64,000 nt of DNA from Proteles cristata cristata (GCA_017311185.1 JAESUZ010001745.1:186001-250000); one strand, 5' to 3'. Shown: positions 36,035 through 49,562, counted from the first letter of the stretch. Numbers and translations: made by a program. The notes: a model not told the origin generated them from the sequence alone.

Positions 36035-36639
36035 AAAGATAGGGCCTTTTAAGAACATTAAAGGATTTCTTGAAAACACAAAAGTATGTCTTTTTAATAA
36101 GCAAATGAATCTGAATAAAATGATTTTATTCTTCTGATGTCCACTTGGGTTTCTCTCTGAAATTTAGTGGATATTATTTCCCTCCCCTTTTTTTCTGAAA
36201 GAATAGAGAACATAAAACCTCCTCCTATTTTTTTCTGAATAGCTCTTTACAAAGTACTTTTTATTAGGAATTTTTTTTTTTTCTTTTCTATAGGTATGAG
36301 TTCTGGGATTCAGCTCTTAATCAGACTGGAATTTCCTTCTTGTATAGCTCACTTTTTCCTAAGTGCACTGTCTGCACCGTGTCCAGCACCGTGCACAGCC
36401 CTGTGCAGACCAAAAACACCGAAGCGAGGCCTTGAGTGCAGGGACGGCCAGCAAGTCCGCACGCATACAGACAGTCTTGATGAAGTGTGATAGCCCATGG
36501 TGAAAATCTGAACTCTCTGAGGGAGGACCCCTTAGACAGAAGGAAGGGCACGGGGAAGGCTGAAATGTGAGGTTTGGTTGGGAGGGTAATTTGACAGATG
36601 CATAAGTAAGGCAGCTGACCTACTAACGTGTGGAATGCG

Positions 36640-36975
36640 GCTAAGCTTGCAATGCTCTTCCACCGTATACCTGCATGGCTTTCTTCCTTTGGGACCTTCT
36701 CCCAAAGTCACCCGCTCGGGAGGCCTGTTCTGGCCACTGTAATAATTCAGCCATTGCTTCTCTAGCATTTCATAACCTTCTTCACCACTTAATTTTTTCC
36801 CTTATTTTTAGCACCATCAATTTTACTTAAATTATCTGTCCCCCATATGGAAAGTAAAATCCCTGAGGGCAGGCATTTTCACCTGTGTTGTTTGCTGTTG
36901 AGTCTCCAGCACGTGGAGTAGTGCTGGCCATATCGCAGGTGCTCAGTAAACACTTGTGGAATGGTGAATGGGGCT
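36640..36975 (+). mobile_element. L2 LINE remnant, sense
   Basis: cctgagggcaggcattttca, gttgagtctccagcacgtgg and gcaggtgctcagtaaacact are the L2 3' end; the part before 36800 is more decayed. Confidence 0.78.
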
Positions 36976-37327
36976 GGGAAGGAAATGATGGTGAGATTAT
37001 ATAAGGACTTATATGCTCTACTCACATGGGCGATGTGTTTCTATAAAGAGTGAGAAATGTTAATCCATCTACACCATTCACTCTCACCTAAAAACTGACT
37101 GTTCTTTAGGGAATGCGACAGACACCTAATTTAGTGACCAAAACAGAGACAGATAGAAGAAAATTGATTCTTCTACAAATTTCCGATTTTCCCCTTACGT
37201 GGTGAAATAGAGCATGTTGATTCAAACACTTTGACTACAAATTCTTTGTGGTTGAATAAGATATCCCTTGGTTAATTTGATAACAGTTTATTTTACCTTG
37301 TCACATGTTTGCTTTCTCCCTACCCAG

Positions 37328-37502
37328 GTTCTGTGGTGGACTCATTAAGGACATAAAGAGGAAAGCACCATTTTTTGCCAGTGATTTTTATGATGCTTTA
37401 AATATTCAGGCTCTTTCAGCAATTCTCTTCATTTATCTGGCAACTGTAACTAATGCTATCACTTTTGGAGGACTGCTTGGGGATGCCACTGACAACATGC
37501 AG
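37328..37502 (+). CDS. SLC4A4: SLC4A4 (NBCe1) coding exon: pre-TM1 segment and TM1
   Basis: This 175-nt exon completes an Arg codon and adds 58 residues. [20 protein letters not shown] is the amphipathic, basic approach to the membrane. [20 protein letters not shown] and [18 protein letters not shown] then form the first transmembrane helix and its outer end, opening the HCO3-cotransporter domain (TM fold of the SLC4/23/26 type). The acceptor is ttgctttctccctacccag and the donor AACATGCAG|gtgggt, in phase 0. The run of small and hydrophobic residues from ALSAILF to TFGGLLG is the expected helix length. No disrupted residues are seen. Confidence 0.98.
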
Positions 37503-37849
37503 GTGGGTCTGGTTTGGGGGAGACACAAATAGTACAGCCCAGATTGCCTTCCTCACCCCTACAGCTCAGCTAGAAGCAGATGGCCTTTCAGTTACTCAGC
37601 GTGATTTTCTTTCTTTTGCTGGATGCTGCGTTTTACTTTGCTTCTGGCCTGCTGCTATATTTCCAGCATTTTAGTAATTACAAAAATAGCTCGATGAAAT
37701 CTGGCTTGAGTCACAAGTGGGGAAAAGAAGGGAAGGAAATGAGGAGATACAATTCTATTTGGGCAAAAGCATATCAGCTGCTTTAATTTTGTTCAGGGCA
37801 CCGGGTTGAGATCTTCTACTACCTTGAATGTACGGACCATATTCTGTTA

Positions 37850-37975
37850 AGCTTAATGATTCCATTCTTTCTGGGAATGTGTGATTAGCTTCATTTTACA
37901 CATGAGCAAACAGTTATCAAAAAATTGAGTGATTTGCTTGAGGTTGGATTTGCGTATCTATCGGTAGGACTCAGC
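37850..37975 (-). mobile_element. MIR remnant, antisense
   Basis: gcttcattttacacatgagc and gatttgcttgaggttgg. Confidence 0.6.
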
Positions 37976-38747
37976 TTTAAGGAATACAAGTTAAGAGTTG
38001 TTTCTTCTGTTCTTGAACCTGCCTGATCTTTAAGCTGTAAAGACCCTGGCTTGACTTACTTCATACAAACCACAGTCTGTTGGTTACCTTACGGGTGCTG
38101 TTTGCCCGTTTTGTATCAATAACAGCCTAAGTTTTAGTGGTAGAAAAGATGTTTTGGATGTCCTCTATCACTTAAAAAAATATGTACAAAGCTAAGAAAA
38201 AATAAGCATTGTGCTAGGTGCTGAATACAGCGTAGTGAGTGAAGCTAGTATTCTTAGGGAAAGAACCGGATTCATTTCCTTTTCAAACTCAGTCCCTTCT
38301 ACGTTAGTGCTTATTACTGATTAACCTGTGTGACATTCATAAGTGCTGCCAGCCAGCTTTTGAAAGTAAAAACAAAAAACAGAGCTTTTCCAAAAGATTG
38401 CTTTCTTCCACTTTTGTTTTCTCATCTCTGCACATTTATGTTTTAGATTGTGCCTAAACACAAAAATGAAATGGAGATGACATATGACATCTATGTCGAC
38501 CCAAGTAAAAAGGGAGAAGTTGCTTTAAACAATTGTATTTAGTCTGTTAAGAGCACTTTTATCTTTTAGCCCTTATCTATTATTGCATAGCATATTAATC
38601 CAAAACTTTGAGCCTTGAAACAACCGTTTCATTCTTCTCAGTCATGGTGTTGGTGGTTGATGGACTTCTCTGGGGTGGTTCTCTCTTTGGGCCTCACACA
38701 TTTGTAGTGAAGTAGAACCTGAGGTTGGAGTCACCTGAAGGCTTCTT

Positions 38748-38936
38748 AAATGTTTATTTTTGAGAGAGAGAAAGAGAGGGAGGGGCAGAAAGAGAGGGAC
38801 AGAGGATCCGAAGCAGGCTCTGCACTGACAGTAGCTTCAGCACAGCAAGCCCAATGAAGGCTCAAACTCACAAACCATAAGATAATGACCTGAGCCAAAG
38901 TCAGATGCTCAATGGACTGAGCCACCCAGGTGCCCT
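38748..38936 (-). mobile_element. CAN-SINE, antisense, with target-site duplication
   Basis: Typical reverse complement ending gagccacccaggtgccct. A 12-bp duplication tgaaggcttctt is at 38736-38747 and 38937-38948. Confidence 0.94.
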
Positions 38937-39238
38937 TGAAGGCTTCTTTATTTACATATCTGGTGCCTAGATTGGGATGTTTGGAACATTTGGAGACTAA
39001 GGACTTTGAACATGACTTTTCCACATGGCTAGCTTGGCTTTCTTACAGATGGGGACCATGATGAGCTTTAAGGGCTCATGCCTTAATCAGAAGGGAACAG
39101 TCACCACACAGCTTTGCTTATGCCTGTATGAATATGCCCTCAGTATTACTTCATTTTTTGATTTTCATAAAAAGGCTGAAAACTCAAATTCTTATGTGAA
39201 ATCTCATGATTTTTAAATATTGGCAACTAATTAACTTT

Positions 39239-39549
39239 AAAAAAATAACATTGTGCTGGGGGCACCTGGGTGGCTTAGTCGGTTAAGCGTCCGACTTTCG
39301 CTTAGGTCATGATCTCGCGGTTCGTGGGTTCGAGCCTTGCGTTGGGCTCTGTGCTGACTGCCGGCTCAGAGCCTGGAGCCTATTTCCGAGTCTGTTGTCT
39401 CCCTCTCTCTCTGACCCTCCCCTGTTCATGCTCTCTCTCTCTCTCTCTCTCTCTCTCCTAGAAATAAATGAAACATTAAAAAATTTAAAAATAAATAAAT
39501 AAATAAATAACATCGTGCTGACCAGTAAAAAATAACATTGTGCTGGCCA
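39239..39549. repeat. Target sequence in three copies around a SINE
   Basis: aaaaataacattgtgctgg precedes the SINE; aaataacatcgtgctg and aaaaataacattgtgctgg follow it in tandem. Confidence 0.85.
39258..39503 (+). mobile_element. CAN-SINE, young Fc-like subfamily, sense
   Basis: Shares gactttcgcttaggtcatga, cgcggttcgtgggttcgagc, gctgactgcc and ctcctagaaataaatgaaac with the copy at 21114. The tail is (aaat)n. The target aaataacattgtgctgg occurs before it and twice after it in tandem. Confidence 0.95.
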
Positions 39550-41184
39550 GAAAGCACATGTGTATGTGTTCCCAGCCAGAGACCTGCAGTGTGAGGAAGA
39601 GAAACCAAGTGTGGTAGGACCCAGAGATGAAGTATGTGAATAGGGTGTCCTTCCCTCTTTACCTCATTCATAAGATAGGAATGAATGAAATAAACTGTGA
39701 CAGTGATATCAATAAGAGGATTTTATAAGTCTGATCTATATCCAAATGGGACAGTTATTCTTCATCCAGATGAGAGCATGATGATAACTAAATCAGATCA
39801 TTCAAGAAAACCAGTGGAAAAGAAAGCACTGGGGAAGCACCGTGAGGCCAGCACAAAGAACATAATATAGGCAGCCACGTTAGGAAAAATAAATGAAAGC
39901 AGTGATCTGGGGACAGTGGCAAGAAAACCTCCTTCCGTCATTCAGAATATACAGAGACTTTCTTGTGCAGATCATTTTGTAACACATAGTTTTCCATGGA
40001 TGTTTTTCTCCTTGAGATGGAGGAATTAACAGCACATCCTGTGTGTTAGTTTATTGCCTTTTTAAATGGAATTGAACCCCTTTTCAACCTCGTATGACTT
40101 AGCTTTAAAATGCAACATCTGAGATGAGGTAGAAGTCTGTTGAAGTCTATTGTTGATCCCTCCTAGGTGAATTAATTTCCATATGTGCGAGTTTGGGGAA
40201 AGCAAAGGATTCTGTTGTGGAACACGTGTACTTATCATGGGTATTTCGTCTGTAATCAATGTCATGGGAAAGGCCTTCACAGTGGAGTAAGCAATGTTCG
40301 GGATCCTGCAGACTTTAGGAGAAACAGAAAAGCTTTCAGTGCATCAGGATGTTAGGTTGTCCACTAAAATGCCCATTTGCTGGACATCACTCATAGGAGT
40401 TGACTTAATTCAAAGTACAAAATTCAAACCTAGGAGGACATTTGCTAGACATGTTCTGCTTATTTTATTAATAGATTTTGTAACCTCATATTGATAATTT
40501 CACTGACGTTGTGAACTTAGTTTTTAAAGTTTTTGACTGGAAACATTGAAGGGTATATATTTTTTCTCACTTCTGAAATATCTTTCCTTGAAGAAATGTA
40601 TTGGCAAAGTAAAGCAATTTGGTACTTGTTGAAGTCACAGTGGGTGGCAGAAACATTGAAGAAGAAGGATAGAAGATGAATGATTGTTAATATATATTTG
40701 TTGAACCGAATAGTCCGTTGTCTATTTATTTTGGGCAAACTAATGTTATTTGGTGAATGGATGCATAGATCTAAGCACTGGATTTATAGCTGTAAAACAA
40801 TCTGTGTAACTAGAAATTAACTAGTGTACATGCGTGCACACACACCCCCAACTCAATAGTTCTATAGTAATTATAGTATTTATAGTTTTAAAGTAATTTT
40901 ACATATCCTAGTATTTTAATAGGAAACCTTTTACCTGTAGTCATTATACTAGGTTTTCTCATGATGGTAGATGACTTTGATATTTCTATTGGTTTTATCT
41001 ATTTTAAGGAGTAGGAAGTAAAGTGACTTAATATGTTGAAAAGTATCTCTGTACTTGAACATACAGAAGTTTTGATGCTCTGAACTAGGAATTTTGGCTT
41101 GGCATCAGGACAACAAATTATTTTGTGGATCTGGTGCTAAGTCCCAGATCACTTCCCAGGTCCATGGCAGAGGTTGATTTATTC

Positions 41185-41305
41185 CATTGCAAGTATTTAT
41201 GGGGTGTCTTCTGTGTGACAGACACTATTTTAAGTGCTGGGGATACAGATAAGAGGCCAAAATAGATAATAATCCCTGTTCTGATGGCATTTACAGTCTA
41301 AGGTG
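41185..41305 (-). mobile_element. L2 LINE 3' end, antisense
   Basis: gtgacagacactattttaag, gctggggatacagataagag and gatggcatttacagtctaag are the familiar L2 3' complement. Confidence 0.82.
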
Positions 41306-41756
41306 TTGATAAGGCATTCTTTTTCTATGTCCCCAAGAGATAACCAGTAGTGGAATGTAGTGGGCTTACTGAGGGGGGTAAAGTCCTCTGGGTGTATTTG
41401 ACCTTCTAAACACTAGATCTAAGCAGGACATGGGCATAGCCTGAAGTAATCTTCAGTTGTATCACATGCCTTCATAAATGTGGCAGTGGGTTATTCTCAA
41501 AAGCACAAGTAGCTCAAATGAGTCAACTGAGAATAGTGTCCTGGCTTTTGAAGCAGACAGCTCAGAGATGGTTCATATAGGGTCTGTATTGTCAGGCTAC
41601 AAATAGACATGGGTGCTGGTACAAACGTGTTGTGAAAACACAGATGAGTCACTGTACTGTTGTTGTTGAAGCGGCTCTTCTGCCAGCTTCTGTGCAGGAG
41701 GTCTTGCCTGCTTGAAGACAGAAATTTACAGGGAAGCATTTCTTCCAGAGCTGAAA

Positions 41757-41840
41757 TATATATGTATATATAAATTATAGTTAATATTAATCATAATAAA
41801 ATATGTGTATATTTAATTCCACATACACACGTGTGTGTGT
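41757..41840. repeat. AT-rich and (GT)n short tracts
   Basis: atatatatgtatatataaat followed, after a spacer, by cacacgtgtgtgtgtg. Confidence 0.75.
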
Positions 41841-43569
41841 GCCCACCCCCCATCATTAGACGCAGGTCTTAGGAGCCATATGGATCATTTCCCATGGACC
41901 TGTGTTCAAAATAAAACAGTGGAAGCAATGATGGCTCCAAGTACAGTCAGTTTACAATGACAGCATCCATGATGGCATGAACACCGCCTCCCCCCTCCCC
42001 CCCTGACTTGGCATACACGTTTGGAACATCAGGCTTCTCTGAGAGCACTCTCAGGCTTTCAGAGGGGGTATTCATGGACTCCTTAAGTGTGGGGAATTAA
42101 CATTTAGCTTGGATTTTTCAAGTGACTGAGCCCGCCTTGCCAAGAGTTGACCTTAAATTTATCTCGGATCTAGCCCTGGCTTGTGTCTATTTCCTGTTCT
42201 TATTGTTCAGCAGCAAAAGACTAGAGAATATGCTTTCCGAGGTCCAGGAATTGTGTCACACTCTTATTATCCCTCTCAGTATGTTCTACTGTAATAATGC
42301 TTTCTAGTCCCCTTGCCGTGCTATGAAGCAAATGAAAGGTTTTCAGCCTCACCATCCTAGAAGCATGTCCTTTCCAGATCCAACTCTGTGACCATGTGTG
42401 CCAGCTCATTGCATTGTAGTTGTATTCTTGGTTGCCAGGCATATGCACTATTCTATTCATTTAGATACTTCTGATTAAATGGTTAAACATTGATTTAACA
42501 AATATTTATGGATAGCTTAGTCTATGGGCAAGTTACTCATACAGGGAACACTTTCTGATGTGCTGTGGCAAGTCTCTATGTTATTTAAAAGTTGTTCTTA
42601 GCCTCATGGAACACAGAAAAATCTTTGAACTCAAATTGACATTGTTAATTGTGAATGGCTGAGCACAGTCTAGAGTGAAGAAAGTCATTTTAATTTTTCC
42701 CCCAGAGTAAATATAATCTTATTTTCACAAACCTTTTAGCAAAAGGATACAGTAAGATTTTTAGAACTCTGTGAATTTTGCGATATTTATGGAGACTAAC
42801 AGAGCACATTTTAAGGAAATTTGTCTCATAATAAGGAGCATTTATAGCTGGCATCTCCAAATTTGAAGCTTTATTTAAACATACTGCTGTGCTGAGAATA
42901 TTTAATCAATCTGCTGAAGTTGGAAATATATCATTTCTTATTCACATATGATATTCCTGTATAAGATAGACACTTTATGAAGGTTCTCAAGGGCAGTTTA
43001 TAGCAACAAGAGTAGAGAAAATTGATAATTGCTTCATTGTAGTAAGGACCACATAGTAATTTCAACTCAACCTAAATGTTGCACTTTGGCACCAAAATGC
43101 ATTTCTTTCTCAAAGTGGAAATGTAAGGTGATATGTTAATCTGCCTGAAATAACCTTCCAGAAACATATCACAGGTTTCAAAAAGTCAGGTGGGGATAGT
43201 TTGTCGGCATAGTTTGTGAGACAGTTGGGTTTTTGTGGTCAGCAAAACTGAATATGTATTTTGTGACAAAGTAAAGGGCTTGCATTGCTTACTTGCCTCT
43301 AATGTATGCTGGTGATTCTTCCTGCCAGGAAGGAACTTAACTAGATAATTTGCTTCACTTCATTTACAAGATCTGAACTAAACCTGTTTGATTAAGATTA
43401 ACTCAAATGTAACCAAATTTTTCGCTTACCAGAACATATTTCACTGTTGTCTTCAATTGAAAGACTGTCAACTCTGTTTTCTTGGTGATTAGCAAATGAT
43501 AGCGATTTGGGCAGGCTGGCGATCCCAAATGTTGCTACATTCTAAAACTATTTTGTCATTCGTCTTGAA

Positions 43570-44690
43570 ATAATTTTGAAATAGCTTTATTTTTAATAAG
43601 ATATAATTATGCACTGTAGAAAATTCAAACAATACACAACAACTACATATAAGGTAATTTTTCCCTTAAACTCATCACCCAGAAATAACCATTATTAATA
43701 TTTTCATGAACATCTTTCATATATCCTGCATTGGATGTGTAAACAGATAGATTGATGTATAAGATTTTATATAAATGAGATCTTATACCCTTTGTTTCAT
43801 AACATGACTAGTATTAAGTGGATATTTTTCCACTTCAGTGTGGAGTTTGAGCATTATTTTTAATGACTATATCTATTTATACACATGATGATACATGTCC
43901 TATAATTAATAAATCCCCTATTAGTATACTTTCAGTTTTCCTGCTTTTTCTCATTTATGAACGAATTGTGGTGCCAAACTACATTTTCATTCTTTGTAAT
44001 TATCTCCTTGGAGTAAAATTCCTAACAATTGTTTGCAGGATATGCTTATTTTATTTTTTTTTTAAGATTTGTTTCAAATTACATTCCACAAAGGTCAGGC
44101 CAGCTTATGCTTCTACCAATAATGGACAAGACTGTCCACTTGTATGGACTCTTGCAAAAACAGGATTGTGTCCCATATTTTCATTTTTGCCATTTAGTGG
44201 GTTGAAAAATGATAGCCCGTTCTTACTCAGTTCAAATTTCTTTGATTTTTAGTGAGGGTGAATATCCTTCCACATTTTTATGGGCTGTCTACACTTTGTG
44301 TCCTTGGCATATTTTCCTTTTTGGTATTTGTTTTTTTTCTCATTGACTCCTAAGAACTCTTCGTGGGATAAGGATATTTTCCCTTTTCTTGTCAGAAATA
44401 TCACAAATATATTTTTCCTAGATCTATCCTCTGTCTTTTCACCTTACTTATGATTTCTTTTGCTTTATAGATTGTAATGCATTCAAAATCTTCAATCTTT
44501 TGTGGTTGCTTATTTTCATTATATACTTAAAGAGGTTTCCCCACTCCAAGATTAAAAAAATATTTACCCACATATCTTAGTTCTTTTATGTTTTCATTTA
44601 AAATTTTTATCCATCTGGCATTGATTTTGTGTAAGGTTATACTGCCATTTGATGTTTGGGCACTTCAGATGATCTAGGTACCTATTCATA
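43570..44690 (-). mobile_element. Old L1 (L1M-type) fragment, antisense
   Basis: T-rich antisense L1 wording: tatgcttctaccaataatgg, gggttgaaaaatgatagccc, gagggtgaatatccttccac, gaggtttccccactccaaga and catctggcattgattttgtg. No intact ORF. Confidence 0.75.
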
Positions 44691-45104
44691 GCTCTTTAAA
44701 CAAACAAAAAAAAATACTGTACAGCCTCCCTGACTTGCTTATCCATTCTATCAGACTTGCAGTTGTGGCTCTTTGGTCAAGGTTTTGGATCATACTTTTC
44801 TTTAAGCAGGGAGCTAATTCATCTTTCAGCTTTTTCTCTTTCTCTGGTTCCTGCTGAGCGGTGTAAACAGAAACCCTGTTTATGACGACAAAGTGCTTTT
44901 AGGCAGAGTAGATGGCAATAAGGATTTGGCAGCTGTGATCTGTCAGGACAGAAATCACTGATTTATAGGCTGTAGCTACACAGGTGAAACAAAAAATGAG
45001 GGCTGGCTATCCAGTCTTCTTCCCAGTATAGATGGATGGTCTGTGTAACTGGGCCTTAACAAATATCAGCAGGTGGTTCTTATTTTGAGAAGAAGGGAGG
45101 TTTT

Positions 45105-45300
45105 TTGAATAGTGCACCTCAAATTTGAGCTGCATGAGAATCACCTGGGGGACTTTGAAAAAATAAAAATCCCCCAGGCTTGATCTTCAGAGATATTGAT
45201 TTAATTGTTCAAGGTAGAGATAAGGAATCAGTATTTTTTTTCTTAACAACAAAAAAGTGCTTCTCAGATAATTGTCGTGTGAACCAAATTTGATTTAGAG
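45105..45300 (+). mobile_element. MER5-like hAT-Charlie DNA transposon relic
   Basis: gtgcacctcaaatttgagct, gcatgagaatcacctggggg, atcccccaggcttgatcttc and cttctcagataattgtcgtg follow the MER5 consensus order. Non-autonomous and fossil. Confidence 0.78.
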
Positions 45301-46769
45301 ACTTGCATCATTTTCTTCACTAATTTTTAATCATGTGGCTTGGCTTTTAACTGGTGACCTGACATCAAAACTCCTATAGATAATCCATGTCTGACTGCCT
45401 GTTTCCAGTGGCCGTGTTTAAGTGGCATTAGGCTGTATCATTTTCCTTGGCTAAATTTCAGATTCGGAGACACAGCTAGAGAAATTTAATTTTATTATTC
45501 AACATTCCACACAGTTTGTATGAATTATAACCAACACAGGCTGAAATTTCTCTTTTTATGGTTAGAAACATTTTAGTTTTCTTAAAAGGCTTAAAATATA
45601 ACAACAATGTCAGCGAATACTTTATCATTTACTACCACCAAAATATTTTATTTTCCAAGTTTGACTTGGTTGAAAATTGTCAAAGTAATAGAAAATGTTT
45701 TGTTTTCTTGGGCAATTGTGTCACTTTCCTCCTATTACTGCCTTCTAAACCCCCTGAACAGTTGTGATTATTATTCTAAATAATGAATTCCGTCATAAAA
45801 AGGACATAAAACAAGATAGGCCATCCTTTAGTGTTATACGAAGATAGTTGCAGTGAAGTCAAAATTGACAGTGTAAATTTTTAATTTTTAACATTTTATT
45901 ATCTTTTGAATGTGCTTATTTTACATTAGCAATGATAGACATGATGGCCCTGGCGACCCTTGTCACAGGTAGTTCGAACACCTAAAATGCTGGTGTTAAC
46001 CAATTATGGCTGAATTTTTTTTTTTTTAAGAATCTTGTTCCTATGGTCCAACTTCTTTTATGCTTGCTCTTTCTATTGTGGGACTTGTGCTGATTTTCTT
46101 GGCTGTTTTGCCAAACAAGTCCCATCTTTGGTTTAACAGCATACCCTGATGTAAGCAGAAAATTGTTCATACATTGTTGTGGGTGTTGACTTCACTGCTA
46201 TAAAGTAAAACAAACTATTCTGCCTTATTATAGCTGATTCCATGTGTTTAGTAACACAAAGAATGCAAAGAAGCAATGGCTGTAGCATTGCCCCCTAAGG
46301 TCTCTGTTGATTTAGGATTTGCTCTGAGAAATACTGGAGATCTAAAGAGTCCCCCCACCCCTTCCCTCTGAGGACTAATCTTCGTCTTTTCTTTTGTCTC
46401 TCCTCTCAACTTTCTCTTCCCATCGTTTCCCTCTTTTGAAGAAAAGAGAAATAATTTAGGCAGGCTGGGAAGAAGGAGATGAGAAGCAGTGAAGGAAAGA
46501 AAACATTGTTTTGTGTCTCTGTTCTTAGTTCTTTCTATTTTATTGTCTTTCTTAGTCCAAACAATTATTCTGTGAAATAGCAATTGATTTTACAGCAGAG
46601 AGAGTTAGCATGTGGAGGGTTTGGTGACTGGCAGACCTGAGATTTGACTCTGATGTCCTTGACTCCAAGACATGCTGTTTGTGCTGAGCTACCTGGAGGA
46701 GATGGTGGAAATCAGCTAGTTCAACTTCCCATCTTATATCTAAACAAACACATTGTGTACATGTTACTA

Positions 46770-46940
46770 TTTATAAAAAAGATACCATATATCAGAGACT
46801 ATACTAAACATTTTTCATGTGTTATCTAATATGCATGCTAACTATATAAGACAGAGATTAAGTAACTTGCTTAGTCGTTGATTGAGTAAATGGCACAATC
46901 TGGATGTCACTTTGAGATTTCTTTGATTCCAGAGTCCATT
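46770..46940 (-). mobile_element. MIR remnant, antisense
   Basis: actaaacatttttcatgtgt, gattaagtaacttgcttagt and ggcacaatctggatgtcac. Confidence 0.65.
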
Positions 46941-49559
46941 GTTATCCTCTACCATCTTGATGTTTCTCCTCTACATGAAGAAACTAAAATTGACAAACTT
47001 TAAATGACATTCCCAAGATCATCAGTTCTCCAGTGACAGAGCAAAGTCTAGACTCTGGATTTCCTGACTACTGGTTCTTTGTTCATCCTGTTGTTCTACA
47101 GTGGGTGATACTTGATCAGAAATGGAGTGAAGTCAAAGCCTAACCAAAATGGAGCTGTAACATTGTGCCAGCTGGTTCTGCCACTCCTCAGAGCTTAGCC
47201 ACACGCATGTCCTCATGGGTTGAATGAGAAATAACGGAGGCAGGGAGAAACTGGGGGTAGACGTGTCTTTATGAGTTATACCTATTAAAAATTCACACAC
47301 CCACACATTCTTTTCTCTTTTTTTATATTCGTGAATCCTGAATATAATAAATCAGAAAAGGATTTCTGATAGCTCAACTTATAAATCGCTTTAAATGCTT
47401 GTTAGTTAAACTGCAGTTATTCATCACATGAGTTTATTTTTTACATTTCTGTATTATCAAGAGTAACAAATCAAAACTTGGTGAAAATAGTTCTTTTCTC
47501 AGAAATGCTGCAAGGATCTCTAAGTATAAGCAAGTTTCCAGTGCAGTGTGTATAATAAATCACCTGTCTCTGTTTCAAAATTGTCAGCAACAGAATGGAA
47601 ACTGTAGCACTTACCAAAGGATCAAGTACTGAAATAAAAATAATCTGCCTTTTAACAGTCACATGGTTTCTGTAAATCAAAGCCATTTTCTGGAAGAAAT
47701 TCGTTGTTATCTTTACTGAATGAGCAACAGCGGCTGTTGACCTTTGATAAGTGGAACCCAGGGTATGATTTGGGTATTTCTTCTTTGATTCCTTTGGCAT
47801 TTCCTGCATGCCTACAGAGCATATGGAGGTATAGTGCAAACCTCAGTGAGAGGAAGGAAAATAGGAAGGCCCCCGGAGACCCTGTGCTTGGCCCTCAGAG
47901 AGATTGATAGCGATGGCAAATCAAGTAGAGAATTCTTAATCTTGCGTTTCTTCTTTCTTCCTTCCTGTGCTGTCTCACACCGAGGCTGTGCTGTATTTTG
48001 ATCCTGAAGTAGTTTTGAGAAATAGGCTCTTCTCTGTGCTCGGTAAAGAATGATGCAGTATAATTCTGCCTATCACCGAACAAGCAGAATGTGGCTTGTC
48101 CCACCACATAGAGCACTCCAATTCTACCCTTTCATGTTACACACACTAAAGTAAGTCATGAAAAAGAAAGATAAATGATAAAGACATTAAAAAAAAAAAA
48201 CATTGTCAATGCACAGGAGGTAAAAAACGTCCAAGAAAACACCAGCTGAAGCCAGCATACTTTTATCCTTCCTCTGGGTGAGGTAGTGGTTGGGCAGGTA
48301 CCCACACTCCAGAGACTTGTGCCACACTGAACATGAGCTTGTTTATATCACTTAACTCTCCTGAATCTCAATATCTTCACATGTAAGCGATCAAAACTAT
48401 TTGTTGGGCACAAGGGACTGTCTTGTCTGCATAAATGCAGCCCGGTTCTGCCAGCGTAGCATGTTATTCTTTATTCTTTCTGAAAAAGATTGTGTGTGGA
48501 ATGGCTACAAAATACTGAGATGGCATTCTTCAGCCATGCAGTAGAGCTCACGGCCATGGAAACAGAGTTCCCTCTCCCCCCACCAGATTTCAGCCTCAAC
48601 TTCTCAGACAGAAGTAATTCCGGGTTGTTTCAGAATATGGATACTCACTGTGTGAGAAGCTAGTCTTATTTGTCAACCCTTGTTATTTTGCCCTGTACCC
48701 ACCCCAGTCCAATTAGTACATGGTGCTGTTTTAAAGGATTTTTATCTGCTTTCTGAATTGAATGCCACCCGTCAAAGAAGAGGATGTGCTATTGCCAGTG
48801 CCATTTTAAGCAGAATGTTGGTGGCTCCGATGCAATGTGAAAAATATTGTGGGTAATCATTATGATAAGAGTCTCTTAGGATGGCTTTTGAGTGGGTATA
48901 GCACTTGGTGTCTTTAAGTTCTGTAAGTTGATTTTTTTTTTACTTCTGTCATTCAGACGTTTATTACTTAAACCTTTTCTATTTGAGTGTAGTTGACATA
49001 CTATTTTATGTTATTCCACTTCTTGAAAGAACACAGTGATTCAACTTCTCTGTGTTATGCCGCGCTCACCACAAGTTAGCTACCATCTGTCACTATACAG
49101 TGCTATTACAATGTCATTAGCTATCATTTCCTATGCTGTGCCTTTTATTCCTGTGACTTATTCATTCCATACCTGTAACTTGATTAAAAAAAACAATTTC
49201 TGTGTAATCCTTTTGTTATATGATGAGTGAATGAAAGTTGCTGGAGAACTTTTGGGCAGTAGAAAGAGGTGCCTTAGGCTCACAGGCAGATAGGTTAACT
49301 TTTTGTGGGGGGAAGGGGCAGAGAATCACTGAGGGGTATTACAGATTACCCAGAAATCCAGTCTGCTCCAAAGAGAGAGTGGTTTAGATTAAGAGATGGC
49401 TTGCTTTATGTAAACACATATCATACTTCTGTGAACAGGTAATTTGTTACCCACTTGAAAGGGGAGATCTTCCTGGCATCATTTTGTTTTAGTGTACACA
49501 TAGCATTATAGAGATCACATAATTTTGCTCTATGATGTAAATTGACCTACCATTAAAAA

Positions 49560-49562
<3 letters not shown>

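Larger units (their letters stand above)
34817..37327 (+). other. SLC4A4: SLC4A4 intron
   Basis: A 2.5-kb phase-2 intron. It is repeat-dense: two antisense CAN-SINEs (34860, 35823), an L2 fragment in each orientation (35150 and 36640), and a T-rich tract running into ctatag|gtatgag at 36293. The remainder (about 36040-36630 and 36980-37320) has nothing I can name, except a CpG-richer patch at 36360-36480. Confidence 0.93.

Noticed and set aside
38457..38541. Segment after tttatgttttag reading IVPKHKNEMEMTYDIYVDPS... in the phase of the preceding exon
   Set aside because: The acceptor is weak, no fitting donor is present before the in-frame TAG, and NBCe1 has no such segment known to me.
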